The notes: generated from the letters alone by a model not told the origin. A stretch of DNA of 6,845 bases from Sediminispirochaeta sp. (GCA_011046055.1 DSBN01000167.1:1-6845), one strand, 5' to 3'. Positions 1-6,014 are shown, counted from the stretch's first letter. A program made the numbers and translations.

Positions 1-465
1 GACTCCCCCGGCGGCTCTCACCGTCGGTACGATCCGCACATAATTGTGGAGCACATGGGAGAGGAGGCCGAAAACCAGCGCCCCGAGCACCTGGCGGTTT
101 TTATAGGCCAGCAGGGGAAGAGTCAAAAAGGCGGGTACCATATAACTGGAGTGAATATAGATGTCCTTGACACCCTCCACCTCACGGAGCAGAAAGAGTC
201 CGGAGGCGGCGACTCCAAATAGTATAACCGTACCGATGCTGACGGCTCTGAAACGTCCCCGGAGGATCAGGATACAGAAAGCCGCCAGCAGCAGACTCAC
301 CACGATCTCCAAACCACCGAGCATCAGATACCCGTCGGCCAGTCGGATGACGCCCAGTCCCAAAAACCCGACTGCCAGAAAGCCGTCCAGAAATAGCAAG
401 GTTTTGGCCTTCTCCCGTATGATTATGTTTTCCTGGGCGTACAACTTTTCCAAATTTTCAAACAT
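1..465 (-). CDS. Polytopic membrane protein, N-terminal part (3' end outside window)
   Basis: The frame stays open from 474 to the window edge, so only the first 155 or so residues are visible. It begins with a charged amphipathic stretch (MFENLEKLYAQEN) and then shows about five hydrophobic segments. Numbered from the upstream ATG these lie near residues 25-43, 49-71, 78-97, 108-123 and 128-145, separated by short charged loops. Two ATG codons lie close together (474 and 465). The Shine-Dalgarno GGAGG directly abuts the first and is 9 nt from the second, so I chose 465. It starts 22 nt after the stop of the barrel gene at 488-1243, on the same strand, so the two are probably co-transcribed. 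Such membrane modules often sit in front of signalling domains (chemoreceptor, phosphatase or cyclase) in spirochetes, but the output domain is off the window and I cannot name the family. Confidence 0.8.
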   Translation of the reverse strand, partial: MFENLEKLYAQENIIIREKAKTLLFLDGFLAVGFLGLGVIRLADGYLMLGGLEIVVSLLLAAFCILILRGRFRAVSIGTVILFGVAASGLFLLREVEGVKDIYIHSSYMVPAFLTLPLLAYKNRQVLGALVFGLLSHVLHNYVRIVPTVRAAGGV

Positions 466-487
466 TCTTCTCATCCTCCGGAAAAAT

Positions 488-1243
488 CTAATAAATCAAA
501 CGTCCACCAAACCCGGCGTAGTGGAACATGCCGAAAGTGTAGACCGAGCCTCCTCCGTCGGAGCCCCCTTCCAGAAGCCGGTAGCCCAAGCGCAGCTCCA
601 GGTTCGGCGAGGCCGAAAAGACTCCGGCCAGCAGAAAGTCCTCCGCCCTCCCCTGGGGGGCGGCAAGACCATCGCCCTCTAGAAGCAGGGAAAACCGTGG
701 TGTCAGATGGTATCGTACTTTCAGGTGAATGAGCGGGACGAAGCCCAGGTCGGTTCTCTTGGCCTCCTTATCCCCGTCGGCTACGGCGATGTAGGCGTCG
801 CGGACCTTTCCGGTGAGCCCCGCGGCCAGCTCCCACTTCGGAGAGCTAAAAAACTCGTACACGTAGGTGAGCCGGTAGCTGTTGAACTTGTAGGTGGCGG
901 TGAGCTCTTCTCCAGCCAGAAAGTCTTCTCCATAGAAATGGATATTCTCCGGCGCCGGACCTTCGCTGACGACCGTCAGGGGCGCGTAGAGGAGAAAGAC
1001 CGAGTGGCGACTAAAGTCCATTCCCGCCTGCAACCGGGAGAACCACGGCGTCTCCGGGTCCAGGTCATCGGCCAGGGAGAATCGGGTTCCCTCGTCGGAG
1101 GGTATCTGCACATTGTTGTAGCCGGTGAAGGCGGCACCGCTCTCGAAGTCGAACCAGAAGTTCACCTCCCCGTACAGGGAGAGGGGCAGTAGCATACACG
1201 AAAAAAGGAAAATCATCGGAAAGAGTCTTTTTTTTATATTCAT
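488..1243 (-). CDS. Secreted outer-membrane beta-barrel-like protein, 251 aa
   Basis: The N-terminus is a clear Sec signal peptide: basic MNIKKR, a hydrophobic core to about residue 22, and likely cleavage after LSLYG (residue 25). The mature part alternates hydrophobic and polar residues, is rich in aromatic residues and Gly, and ends in Tyr, as expected for a small outer-membrane barrel. Distinctive stretches are GYNNVQIPSDEGTRFSLADD (residues 41-60), NSYRLTYVYEF (121-131), LLLEGDGLAAPQGRAEDFLL (186-205) and YRLLEGG (221-227). I recall similar blocks in a conserved, uncharacterised barrel family found in several phyla; this is memory, not a search. The start is supported by AGGAGGG upstream of the ATG at 1243. 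No catalytic motif is evident. It is the first gene of a two-gene unit with the membrane protein at 465-1, and its function is unknown. Confidence 0.88.
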   Translation of the reverse strand: MNIKKRLFPMIFLFSCMLLPLSLYGEVNFWFDFESGAAFTGYNNVQIPSDEGTRFSLADDLDPETPWFSRLQAGMDFSRHSVFLLYAPLTVVSEGPAPENIHFYGEDFLAGEELTATYKFNSYRLTYVYEFFSSPKWELAAGLTGKVRDAYIAVADGDKEAKRTDLGFVPLIHLKVRYHLTPRFSLLLEGDGLAAPQGRAEDFLLAGVFSASPNLELRLGYRLLEGGSDGGGSVYTFGMFHYAGFGGRLIY

Positions 1244-1285
1244 ATGGACCCTCCTGCTTTAGTTTCATTCATCCTAGAGGGAAAA

Positions 1286-1299
1286 GCAAGGGGCCTTGC
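1286..1299. promoter_or_regulatory. Small palindrome in divergent intergenic region (operator candidate)
   Basis: GCAAGG-GG-CCTTGC is a perfect 6-bp inverted repeat with a 2-bp centre. It lies immediately upstream of the -35 box of the hemolysin III promoter and within the short region shared with the divergent barrel gene. Position and symmetry suit a dimeric regulator site, but a 6-bp arm can arise by chance and no second copy was seen in the window. Confidence 0.3.
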
Positions 1300-1300
1300 A

Positions 1301-1329
1301 TTGTCAAAAGATCTCCTATTCCGTACTAT
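1301..1329 (+). promoter_or_regulatory. Sigma-70-type promoter of the hemolysin III gene
   Basis: TTGTCA (1301-1306), a 17-bp spacer and TACTAT (1324-1329) match the consensus -35 and -10 boxes at ideal spacing. The six bases after the -10 box lead directly to the start codon, so the predicted transcript start is about 1336, the A of the ATG. The -35 box overlaps TTGACA on the opposite strand (1307-1302), but no convincing -10 box follows that one. Confidence 0.65.
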
Positions 1330-1335
1330 GGCTCC

Positions 1336-2040
1336 ATGAACGAGCCGAAAAAATTAGACCATACCGCGCCCTTGAGCAAGGACGGAAGCGTCCACGTGAC
1401 CGACGAGGTGATAAACACGATCAGCCACATGGCGGGAGCCCTTTTTGCCGTCTTCGGGACGGTCCTCCTGGTGGCCCAGTCGGCCGCCGAGGGCAAGGTC
1501 TGGCACATCGTCTCTTTCTCAATATACGGATTCGGCCTTATCTCCCTCTTCACCGCCAGCACGCTTCACCACGGGCTGAATATCGGCCGAAGGAGTGACG
1601 CCCTTTTGCGCCTCTTCGACTACCTGGCCATCTACCTCTTGATAGCCGGTACCTATACCCCTCTGTGCCTGGTAGTCCAGCGGAACCTCTGGGGCTGGAG
1701 TCTCTTCGCCGTAGTGTGGGCGCTGTCGATTCTTGGTATCGTGCTGAAGTCGACCTTCCCCTCTCTGCCGCGCTGGGTCTCCCACACCTTCTATATCTCC
1801 ATCGGCTGGATCGGAGCGGTGCTGATCGTGAGATCTATCCCGCTGATTGGCACAACGGGATTTTTAATGATTCTTGGCGGAGGGGTCCTGTACACCTTTG
1901 GAGCAATGATCTACTACTTCGAGAAACCGAACCCCCTGCCGGGGAGATTCGGATTTCACGAATTGTGGCACTTTTTTGTCTTGGCCGCGGCGGGGCTGCA
2001 CTACTTTTTTATGTACCTGATTGTACTTCCGATGGAGTAG
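1336..2040 (+). CDS. Hemolysin III / PAQR (YqfA-type) family integral membrane protein, 234 aa
   Basis: This is a seven-helix membrane protein of the HlyIII/PAQR family, whose conserved polar residues form a metal-binding site at the membrane face. The family signature is intact: S75-x3-H79 (TASTLHH) at the end of TM2, D95 in RLFDYLAIY at TM3, and H208-x3-H212 in GFHELWH before the last helix. Length and helix spacing (about 32-50, 58-76, 93-113, 119-137, 150-168, 173-192, 210-230) fit a full-length member. The N-terminal 25 residues are hydrophilic and probably cytoplasmic. Family members are annotated as hemolysins from early work on Bacillus cereus, but the physiological role is unclear, possibly membrane lipid homeostasis. 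No Shine-Dalgarno precedes the ATG, and the promoter position predicts a leaderless message. No ATG, GTG or TTG lies in frame close upstream. The gene ends 4 bp before the convergent exoribonuclease gene. Confidence 0.93.
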   Translation: MNEPKKLDHTAPLSKDGSVHVTDEVINTISHMAGALFAVFGTVLLVAQSAAEGKVWHIVSFSIYGFGLISLFTASTLHHGLNIGRRSDALLRLFDYLAIYLLIAGTYTPLCLVVQRNLWGWSLFAVVWALSILGIVLKSTFPSLPRWVSHTFYISIGWIGAVLIVRSIPLIGTTGFLMILGGGVLYTFGAMIYYFEKPNPLPGRFGFHELWHFFVLAAAGLHYFFMYLIVLPME

Positions 2041-2044
2041 CCTC

Positions 2045-3985
2045 TCAGACCAGCTTGAAATCGGCCCGCTGCTCCTCGATGGAGACGCTTTGTATCTTCA
2101 CCTTCACCGGGTCGCCGATGCGGTAGGTCCGACCGCTCTTCTGCCCGATGAACTGGTAGTTCTCCTGGTCGAAGCTGAAAAACTCGTTCCCCATGGTGGA
2201 GACGTGGACCAGCCCGTCGATGAGATAGTGGGTTAGCTCGACAAAGATCCCAAAAGAGGTCACTCCCGATATCACCCCTTCGAAGTCCTGTCCGATCTTG
2301 GTGGAGAGGAACTGCATCGACTTGATACGGGTGTACTCCCGCTCGGCGTCTACCGCCACCCGTTCTCGTTCGGAGCTCCGTTCGCAGATCCGCTGCAGCT
2401 CTTTTTGCCGAGACTCGGCTTGCTTCGCCGTCCCCTCGTCCGCGGAGAGGTACTGCTTCAAGAGTCGGTGCACCACCAAGTCCGGGTAGCGCCTGATCGG
2501 CGAGGTGAAGTGGGTGTAGGCGTCGAAGGCCAGACCGAAGTGGCCGATGTTCTCGGTACTGTAGACCGCCTTGGTCATCGACCGGAGGGCGACCTTCTCG
2601 ACAAACTCCTTGAACTCCATGTTTTCAATCACATCCAATATCTTGCGGTAATCCTCCGGCTGCAGGTCGCCGCTGATTCGGTAGTTGATGCCCAGGTTCT
2701 TGAGCAGGGTGAGGAACTCGCGGATGTCCGACTCCTTGGGCGGTTCGTGGACCCGGTAGATGAAGGGCAGGGGTCTTTCTTTGCTGCTGTTTTCGGTGAT
2801 AAAGCGGGCTACCGTGAGGTTCGCCGCCAACATGAACTCCTCCACCAGACGGTGGGCGTCGAGCCTCTCGTGGGGGCGCACCTCGTAGGGGATGCCGTTC
2901 TTATCGAGGGAGATCACCGGCTGAGTCATATCGAAGTCGATGCTGCCCCATTCCTCCCTTCTACGACGGAGCACCAGGGAGAGCATCATCATCAGGTTCA
3001 AGACCCGGGCGTTGGGGTCCTCCCCTCCGTCGAGGATGGCTTCGACCTCCTCGTAGGTGTAGCGCCTTCGGCTGTGGATCAGCGACTCGGTGATACGGTA
3101 GTCCTTGATATTCCCCCGCGCGTCGATGTACATCAGTACACTGAAAGCGGGCCGGTCCTCATTCGGACGAAGGCTGCATAGGTGGTTGGAGATCTTCTCC
3201 GGCAGCATCGGGATCACGCTGTTGACAAAGTAGACGGAGGTGCCCCGCTGAAAGGCCTCCTGGTCCAGGGGGCTGTCCTTTTTGACAAAATGGCTCACGT
3301 CGGCGATGTGTACCCCCAGCTCAAAGCTGCCGTCGGAGAGCTGCCGCAACGAGACCGCGTCGTCGAAGTCCTGGGCCGACTCCGGGTCGATGGTATAACA
3401 CTCCAGGTGGCGCAGATCCTCCCGGCGGCGAGCCTCTTTTTTAGCATCCGGGTCTTTGATTTTGGCGGTCTGCCGCTCCACCTCTTTGGGAAAATCGATC
3501 CGCAAACCGTGGGACTTGGCCACCACCATCACATCCACACCGGGCTCTTTGGGGTCCCCGATGATCTCGACGATCTCTCCCTCCGGATCTCTGCTTGGGT
3601 CGTCCCAGCGCTCGAGCCTGACCAGCACGACCTCCCCCTCTTTCGGTTTCCTCCGGCTGCCCTTGGGCTGCACCTTATTCTCGGGGATCAGGAAGGGGCG
3701 GTGTTGCCGCTCGTTCTCCGGGATTACCCGAGCCTTCTTTCCTTTGTATTTGAAAATGCCCACGTAGTCCTTGGCGTTACGTTCCAGGACTTGCGTTATT
3801 CTTCCTACGGGATTTTTTTCGGTCGCCTTCTCCACAACTACTGCTTGGACCAGATCGCCGTCCATCGCGGTGTGGAGGTTTCCCGCGGGGACAAAGAGAT
3901 CATCCCCTTCAGGGACCAGAACAAATCCGAAGCCGCGGTTGGTGACCGAAAGTCGGCCGTTTATTTTTTTCTGTTTTTTAGACAT
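2045..3985 (-). CDS. rnr: 3'-5' exoribonuclease of the RNase R/RNase II (RNB) family, 646-647 aa
   Basis: This is a processive hydrolytic 3'-5' exoribonuclease acting in the cytoplasm on mRNA decay, and in RNase R on structured RNA. From the N-terminus (numbered from the ATG at 3988): a first cold-shock-like OB domain (about 10-70, NRGFGFVLVPEGDDLFVPAGN), a second OB domain (about 75-165), the RNB catalytic domain (about 197-515) and an S1 domain (about 565-647, FEGVISGVTSFGIFVEL). The metal-binding aspartates are present in TIDPESAQDFDDA (D201, D207, D209, D210), and the conserved HFTSPIRRYPDL block is at 493-504. The DFDD form is RNase R-like. The N-terminal helix-turn-helix of classical RNase R (about 780-810 aa) and its Lys-rich tail are absent, so the size resembles E. 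coli RNase II. Two ATGs are adjacent; GAGGAG is 2 nt from the first and 5 nt from the second, favouring 3985. The gene stands alone on its strand. Confidence 0.93.
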   Translation of the reverse strand: MSKKQKKINGRLSVTNRGFGFVLVPEGDDLFVPAGNLHTAMDGDLVQAVVVEKATEKNPVGRITQVLERNAKDYVGIFKYKGKKARVIPENERQHRPFLIPENKVQPKGSRRKPKEGEVVLVRLERWDDPSRDPEGEIVEIIGDPKEPGVDVMVVAKSHGLRIDFPKEVERQTAKIKDPDAKKEARRREDLRHLECYTIDPESAQDFDDAVSLRQLSDGSFELGVHIADVSHFVKKDSPLDQEAFQRGTSVYFVNSVIPMLPEKISNHLCSLRPNEDRPAFSVLMYIDARGNIKDYRITESLIHSRRRYTYEEVEAILDGGEDPNARVLNLMMMLSLVLRRRREEWGSIDFDMTQPVISLDKNGIPYEVRPHERLDAHRLVEEFMLAANLTVARFITENSSKERPLPFIYRVHEPPKESDIREFLTLLKNLGINYRISGDLQPEDYRKILDVIENMEFKEFVEKVALRSMTKAVYSTENIGHFGLAFDAYTHFTSPIRRYPDLVVHRLLKQYLSADEGTAKQAESRQKELQRICERSSERERVAVDAEREYTRIKSMQFLSTKIGQDFEGVISGVTSFGIFVELTHYLIDGLVHVSTMGNEFFSFDQENYQFIGQKSGRTYRIGDPVKVKIQSVSIEEQRADFKLV

Positions 3986-4005
3986 CATTACTCCTCAAGG
4001 CTTCG

Positions 4006-4011
4006 ATTATA
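4006..4011 (-). promoter_or_regulatory. -10 box upstream of the RNB exoribonuclease
   Basis: The minus strand reads a perfect TATAAT here, giving a predicted transcript start near 3999 and a leader of about ten bases that carries only the Shine-Dalgarno GAGGAG. No good -35 box lies 16-18 bp upstream (TATGAT at best), so the promoter is either weak or activator-dependent, and the assignment rests on the -10 alone. Confidence 0.45.
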
Positions 4012-4055
4012 CAGATAAACGGGGAGAAATCATAGCCGGGCGATCGCCGGAGAGC

Positions 4056-4097
4056 AATTCTCAATTTGGAAGTCTAATGACTTCCAAATTGAGAATT
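4056..4097. repeat. Palindromic repeat copy 1 (perfect 18-bp stem, 6-nt loop)
   Basis: Left arm AATTCTCAATTTGGAAGT (4056-4073), loop CTAATG, right arm ACTTCCAAATTGAGAATT (4080-4097). The arms are perfectly complementary. The hairpin lies upstream of the exoribonuclease, between divergent coding sequences, so it is not placed as a terminator. It is one of three related palindromes here. Confidence 0.9.
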
Positions 4098-4143
4098 TGC
4101 TTCATTTGCATAGCAATGATTTGTGTTTCTAACTGTTGGAGGC

Positions 4144-4186
4144 ATTCTCATTTTGGAAAGTGAAAGTGCACTTCCAAAATGAGAAT
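4144..4186. repeat. Palindromic repeat copy 2 (15-bp stem, bulge, 3-bp stem)
   Basis: Left arm ATTCTCATTTTGGAA (4144-4158) pairs with TTCCAAAATGAGAAT (4172-4186). A bulged A at 4159 is followed by GTG/CAC (4160-4162 with 4169-4171) and a 6-nt loop. Relative to copy 1, the A-T pair after CTCA is exchanged to T-A in both arms. An ATG at 4179 inside the right arm opens the reading frame of the decayed gene that follows. Confidence 0.88.
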
Positions 4187-4698
4187 TGCTGTCGCCGGAG
4201 AGCTGCCGTGGAGCCGTTTCCCCCACTACCAGCGGATTTTCGACCAGCGGGGGCGGCAGCACTGCCGAGAAGATGTAAAATACCACCTCCTCTACCTCAC
4301 CGACGCGGTGAACACCCAGTCGATGGAGCTCTTTACCCAGTATCTGCGATGGGTCAAAAGGCTTTTCGAGGCCCGCTCGGATCCCCCATCAATCCTTTCT
4401 GGAGAGCCTGCAGGCGATCTCTGAGGTGCTGCAGGGGGAGCTGGTCGAACTGTTCGAGGAGAAAGACCAGGTTTGGGTCACCGTGACCGACCAGGGCCAG
4501 GGCATCCCGCCGGAGGGGGTGCCGAAGCTCTTCAAGCCCTTCCCCAACATCAAGGTGAAGGCCACCGGCGGCGAGCAGAGCACCGGCCTCGGACTGGCCA
4601 TCTCCTACCGTATCGTCGAAGGACACGGCGGGCGGATGCAGGCGAGCAGCGAAGTGGGCCGGGGCAGCGTCTTCAGCTTCTCCCTCCCCCGAGACTGA
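4179..4698 (+). pseudogene. Decayed sensor histidine kinase-like gene (frameshift plus missing core)
   Basis: Two frames carry remnants of what seems to be one protein. The first (4179 to about 4385) encodes a helical module with CREDVKYHLLYLTDAV and LFTQYLRWVKRLFEAR, a pattern I recall at the N-terminus of some cobalamin-binding and sensor-kinase proteins, though I am not certain. At the CCCCC run 4383-4387 the continuation moves to the next frame (HQSFLESLQAISEVLQ), which runs to the TGA at 4696-4698. This part ends in a HATPase_c C-terminus: G1 box DQGQGIP (4489-4509), F-box-like LFKPF, and G2 box STGLGLA (4579-4599) followed by RIVEGHGG. The phosphoacceptor His domain and the ATPase N box are missing, so an internal deletion is likely as well. 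The 5' end also looks lost: the only ATG lies in the inserted palindrome, and excising the element leaves a TAA at 4016 with no start codon. It is convergent with the CsgG-like gene. Confidence 0.65.
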
Positions 4699-4730
4699 GT
4701 CGCACCATAGATGCCATAGACTCTAGCCGC

Positions 4731-5821
4731 CTACTCGACGGCAAAACTGTACAGCCCTCCGATGCTCAACCGCCCGGTGATAAACTCGTAATCACCGAAG
4801 GGATGCCAGTAATTTTCAGGAACATCCTCCTGGAAGCCCCCGATCTCGGTGCCGGCGAACTTCACGAATAGGAACAGATCATCCTGCATCTGGTAGCCCG
4901 CCCAGAGGCTGTAGTTGGCGATGGGGTTCCAGTCAGGAGACAGCTCCACCTCCCAGTTGTCCTCGGTCCATAGGGTTCCGCCGGGGGACGGGCCGAGCAT
5001 GATTCCCAGTTCGATATTGCTCCGGGGATTGGCGATGACCCCGAAGTTCAGGTAGGTCGAAGACGCGTAGTCCACCAGGTTGTCCGAGACCAGGCCATAA
5101 CTGACCGCCAGCGCCCAGAAGGGACCGAGGTTGAAGGCCGCCCCGCCCTCCAAGTTGAGGATACCTCCCAACGGCACCCCGTCGACCCAAAGCTGCCCCC
5201 AAGAGTCCCGGTAGCGGACCATCGTCTGCACCGCCAATCCTGAGTAGCCGGCGTTGTCCCACAAGTAGCCCAGCCCCGCGCCGACCTCCAAACGTCCGAT
5301 ATCCTTGCGGGCGATATCCTCGCGGACCTCCCACTGGTTCCGGCTGATGTCGCAGAGGGCATTGGCCAGGATGACGATCTCCCGCTCCAGCTCAGAGAGC
5401 TCAGTAGTGGAGATCGAGGCGGTTTTCAGCACTTCGCCGTTTCTTACGTTTATCATCCGTCCGGTGACCGATATCGTCGCCCCGACCTGCATCACCGAGC
5501 CGGTGACCAGGGCGTCGACACCGTACAGTTCGCCGATCTCCACGGCCTGGTCGCTGTCGATGACCCCCGAGAGCATCAGCTGCTGCTCCTCCAGCACCCT
5601 GTTCAGCAGAAGGCGCTCCTGTATCCGATACTTTCCGACCCGCTTCAGCTCGGTGACCGTCCACTCGGCCACGATACGTCCGGCGTTCTCCAAGCCGATA
5701 CCGTTCTTCTCCTCGAACTCAACTACGGCTATATCAATATCTTCCTGAGCAAGGAGGGGGCGCCGATAATTAATTGAACAATGAGACAACAGGAGAGGAC
5801 CCATGCGGAGCAGGACTTCAT
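4731..5821 (-). CDS. CsgG/FlgO-like domain with C-terminal barrel-like domain; apparent frameshift in signal peptide
   Basis: The body (from AQEDIDIAVVEFEEKNG) has a CsgG/FlgO-type fold. It starts with a beta-strand AVVEFEE, followed by a helix ending in VTELKRVGKYRIQER, LLLNRVLEEQQLMLSG, AVEIGELYGVDALVTGSV, and the strand pair ISVTGRMINVRNGEVLKTAS, to about residue 160. Residues 178-365 are Gly- and aromatic-rich alternating strands, suggesting an outer-membrane barrel or sheet. CsgG/FlgO proteins act at the outer membrane in secretion or flagellar-associated functions; the role here is unknown. The uninterrupted frame begins at a GTG at 5828, which abuts AGGAGGTG and gives a poor N-terminus. 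The well-spaced start is the ATG at 5821, encoding MKSCSAWVLSCCLIVQLIIG, an excellent signal peptide. That frame stops after 30 codons unless one C is added to the C5 run (GGGGG, 5756-5760 on +), which restores APLLAQED and a protein of about 363 aa. Sequence error, mutation or phase switching are all possible. Confidence 0.8.
5756..5760 (-). other. Probable one-base deletion in a C5 homopolymer
   Basis: On the minus strand the run CCCCC follows the codons for IIGA. Reading from the ATG at 5821 gives SLLRKILI and a stop, while a sixth C gives PLLAQED and joins the long downstream frame. The restored LLA-Q junction is a good signal peptidase site. Confidence 0.6.
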
Positions 5822-5849
5822 ACTGCACCTCCTATATAGGGCATGCACA

Positions 5850-5878
5850 ATTCTATAATGACGTAGCCGAGAGGTCAA
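5850..5878 (-). promoter_or_regulatory. Sigma-70-type promoter of the CsgG-like gene
   Basis: On the minus strand, TTGACC (5878-5873), a 17-bp spacer and TAGAAT (5855-5850) form a near-consensus promoter. The predicted start near 5843 leaves a leader of about 22 nt containing AGGAGGTG (5833-5826), 4-5 nt upstream of the ATG at 5821. This supports 5821, not the GTG at 5828, as the start. Confidence 0.6.
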
Positions 5879-5898
5879 CTTTTATTCCCCACCTCTAA

Positions 5899-5946
5899 CA
5901 ATTCTAAATTTGGAAAGTTCAGATGCACTTTCCAAATTTAGAATTG
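5899..5946. repeat. Palindromic repeat copy 3 (perfect 20-bp stem, 8-nt loop)
   Basis: Left arm CAATTCTAAATTTGGAAAGT (5899-5918), loop TCAGATGC, right arm ACTTTCCAAATTTAGAATTG (5927-5946). Compared with copies 1 and 2, the C-G pair after AATTCT is replaced by A-T in both arms, so pairing is kept. The flanks carry only an imperfect match, CCCCACCTC (5887-5895) and CCCCGCCTC (5950-5958). It lies between two divergent promoters. Confidence 0.92.
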
Positions 5947-6005
5947 CTCCCCCGCCTCGCGGCTCTGCCCGGCGAAAAAAAAGCGCCGTTTTCCCCCTCC
6001 TCCCG

Positions 6006-6014
6006 TGCTATACT
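6006..6014 (+). promoter_or_regulatory. Extended -10 promoter candidate for the barrel gene at 6069
   Basis: TGC-TATACT is an extended -10 element. The bases 17 bp upstream (around CCGTTT) are a poor -35 match, as is often tolerated with an extended -10. The predicted start is near 6021, giving a leader of about 48 nt. Confidence 0.45.

Larger units (their letters stand above)
4044..4203. mobile_element. MITE-like palindromic element flanked by a 12-bp direct repeat
   Basis: TCGCCGGAGAGC occurs exactly at 4044-4055 and again at 4192-4203. Between the copies lie two long hairpins whose outer arms also form terminal inverted repeats: GCAATTCTCA at 4054-4063 against TGAGAATTGC at 4180-4189. The 46-bp middle (4098-4143) has a smaller imperfect stem (CATTTGC / GCAATG, 4103-4118) and no coding potential. 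The layout fits a non-autonomous transposable element of about 136 bp with a target-site duplication. It separates the exoribonuclease promoter from the decayed kinase gene. No transposase is in the window. Two solo palindromes plus a chance repeat is the alternative. Confidence 0.5.

Noticed and set aside
441..470. Sequence CTTTTCCAAATTTTCA resembling an arm of the palindromic repeats
   Set aside because: It encodes the N-terminus MFENLEKL of the membrane protein, has no opposing arm and matches only partly.
707..1192. Plus-strand open frame opposite the barrel gene
   Set aside because: The minus-strand frame has a signal peptide, a strong Shine-Dalgarno and barrel strands; the plus-strand frame has none of these.
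2405..4018. Long open frames on the plus strand (2405-3181 and 3182-4018) opposite the exoribonuclease
   Set aside because: They are antisense to a gene with intact RNB and S1 motifs. Their translations are low-complexity mirror products with no domain features or ribosome binding sites.
4056..5946. Palindromes as intrinsic terminators
   Set aside because: They are AT-rich, lack a following T-run and lie upstream of or between divergent genes, where no transcript would need to end.
5970..5992. CGGCG / CGCCG hairpin with a run of eight A in the loop, followed by TTTT
   Set aside because: The stem is only 5 bp and no plus-strand gene precedes it. It overlaps the expected -35 region of the next gene, so a terminator call is not supported.
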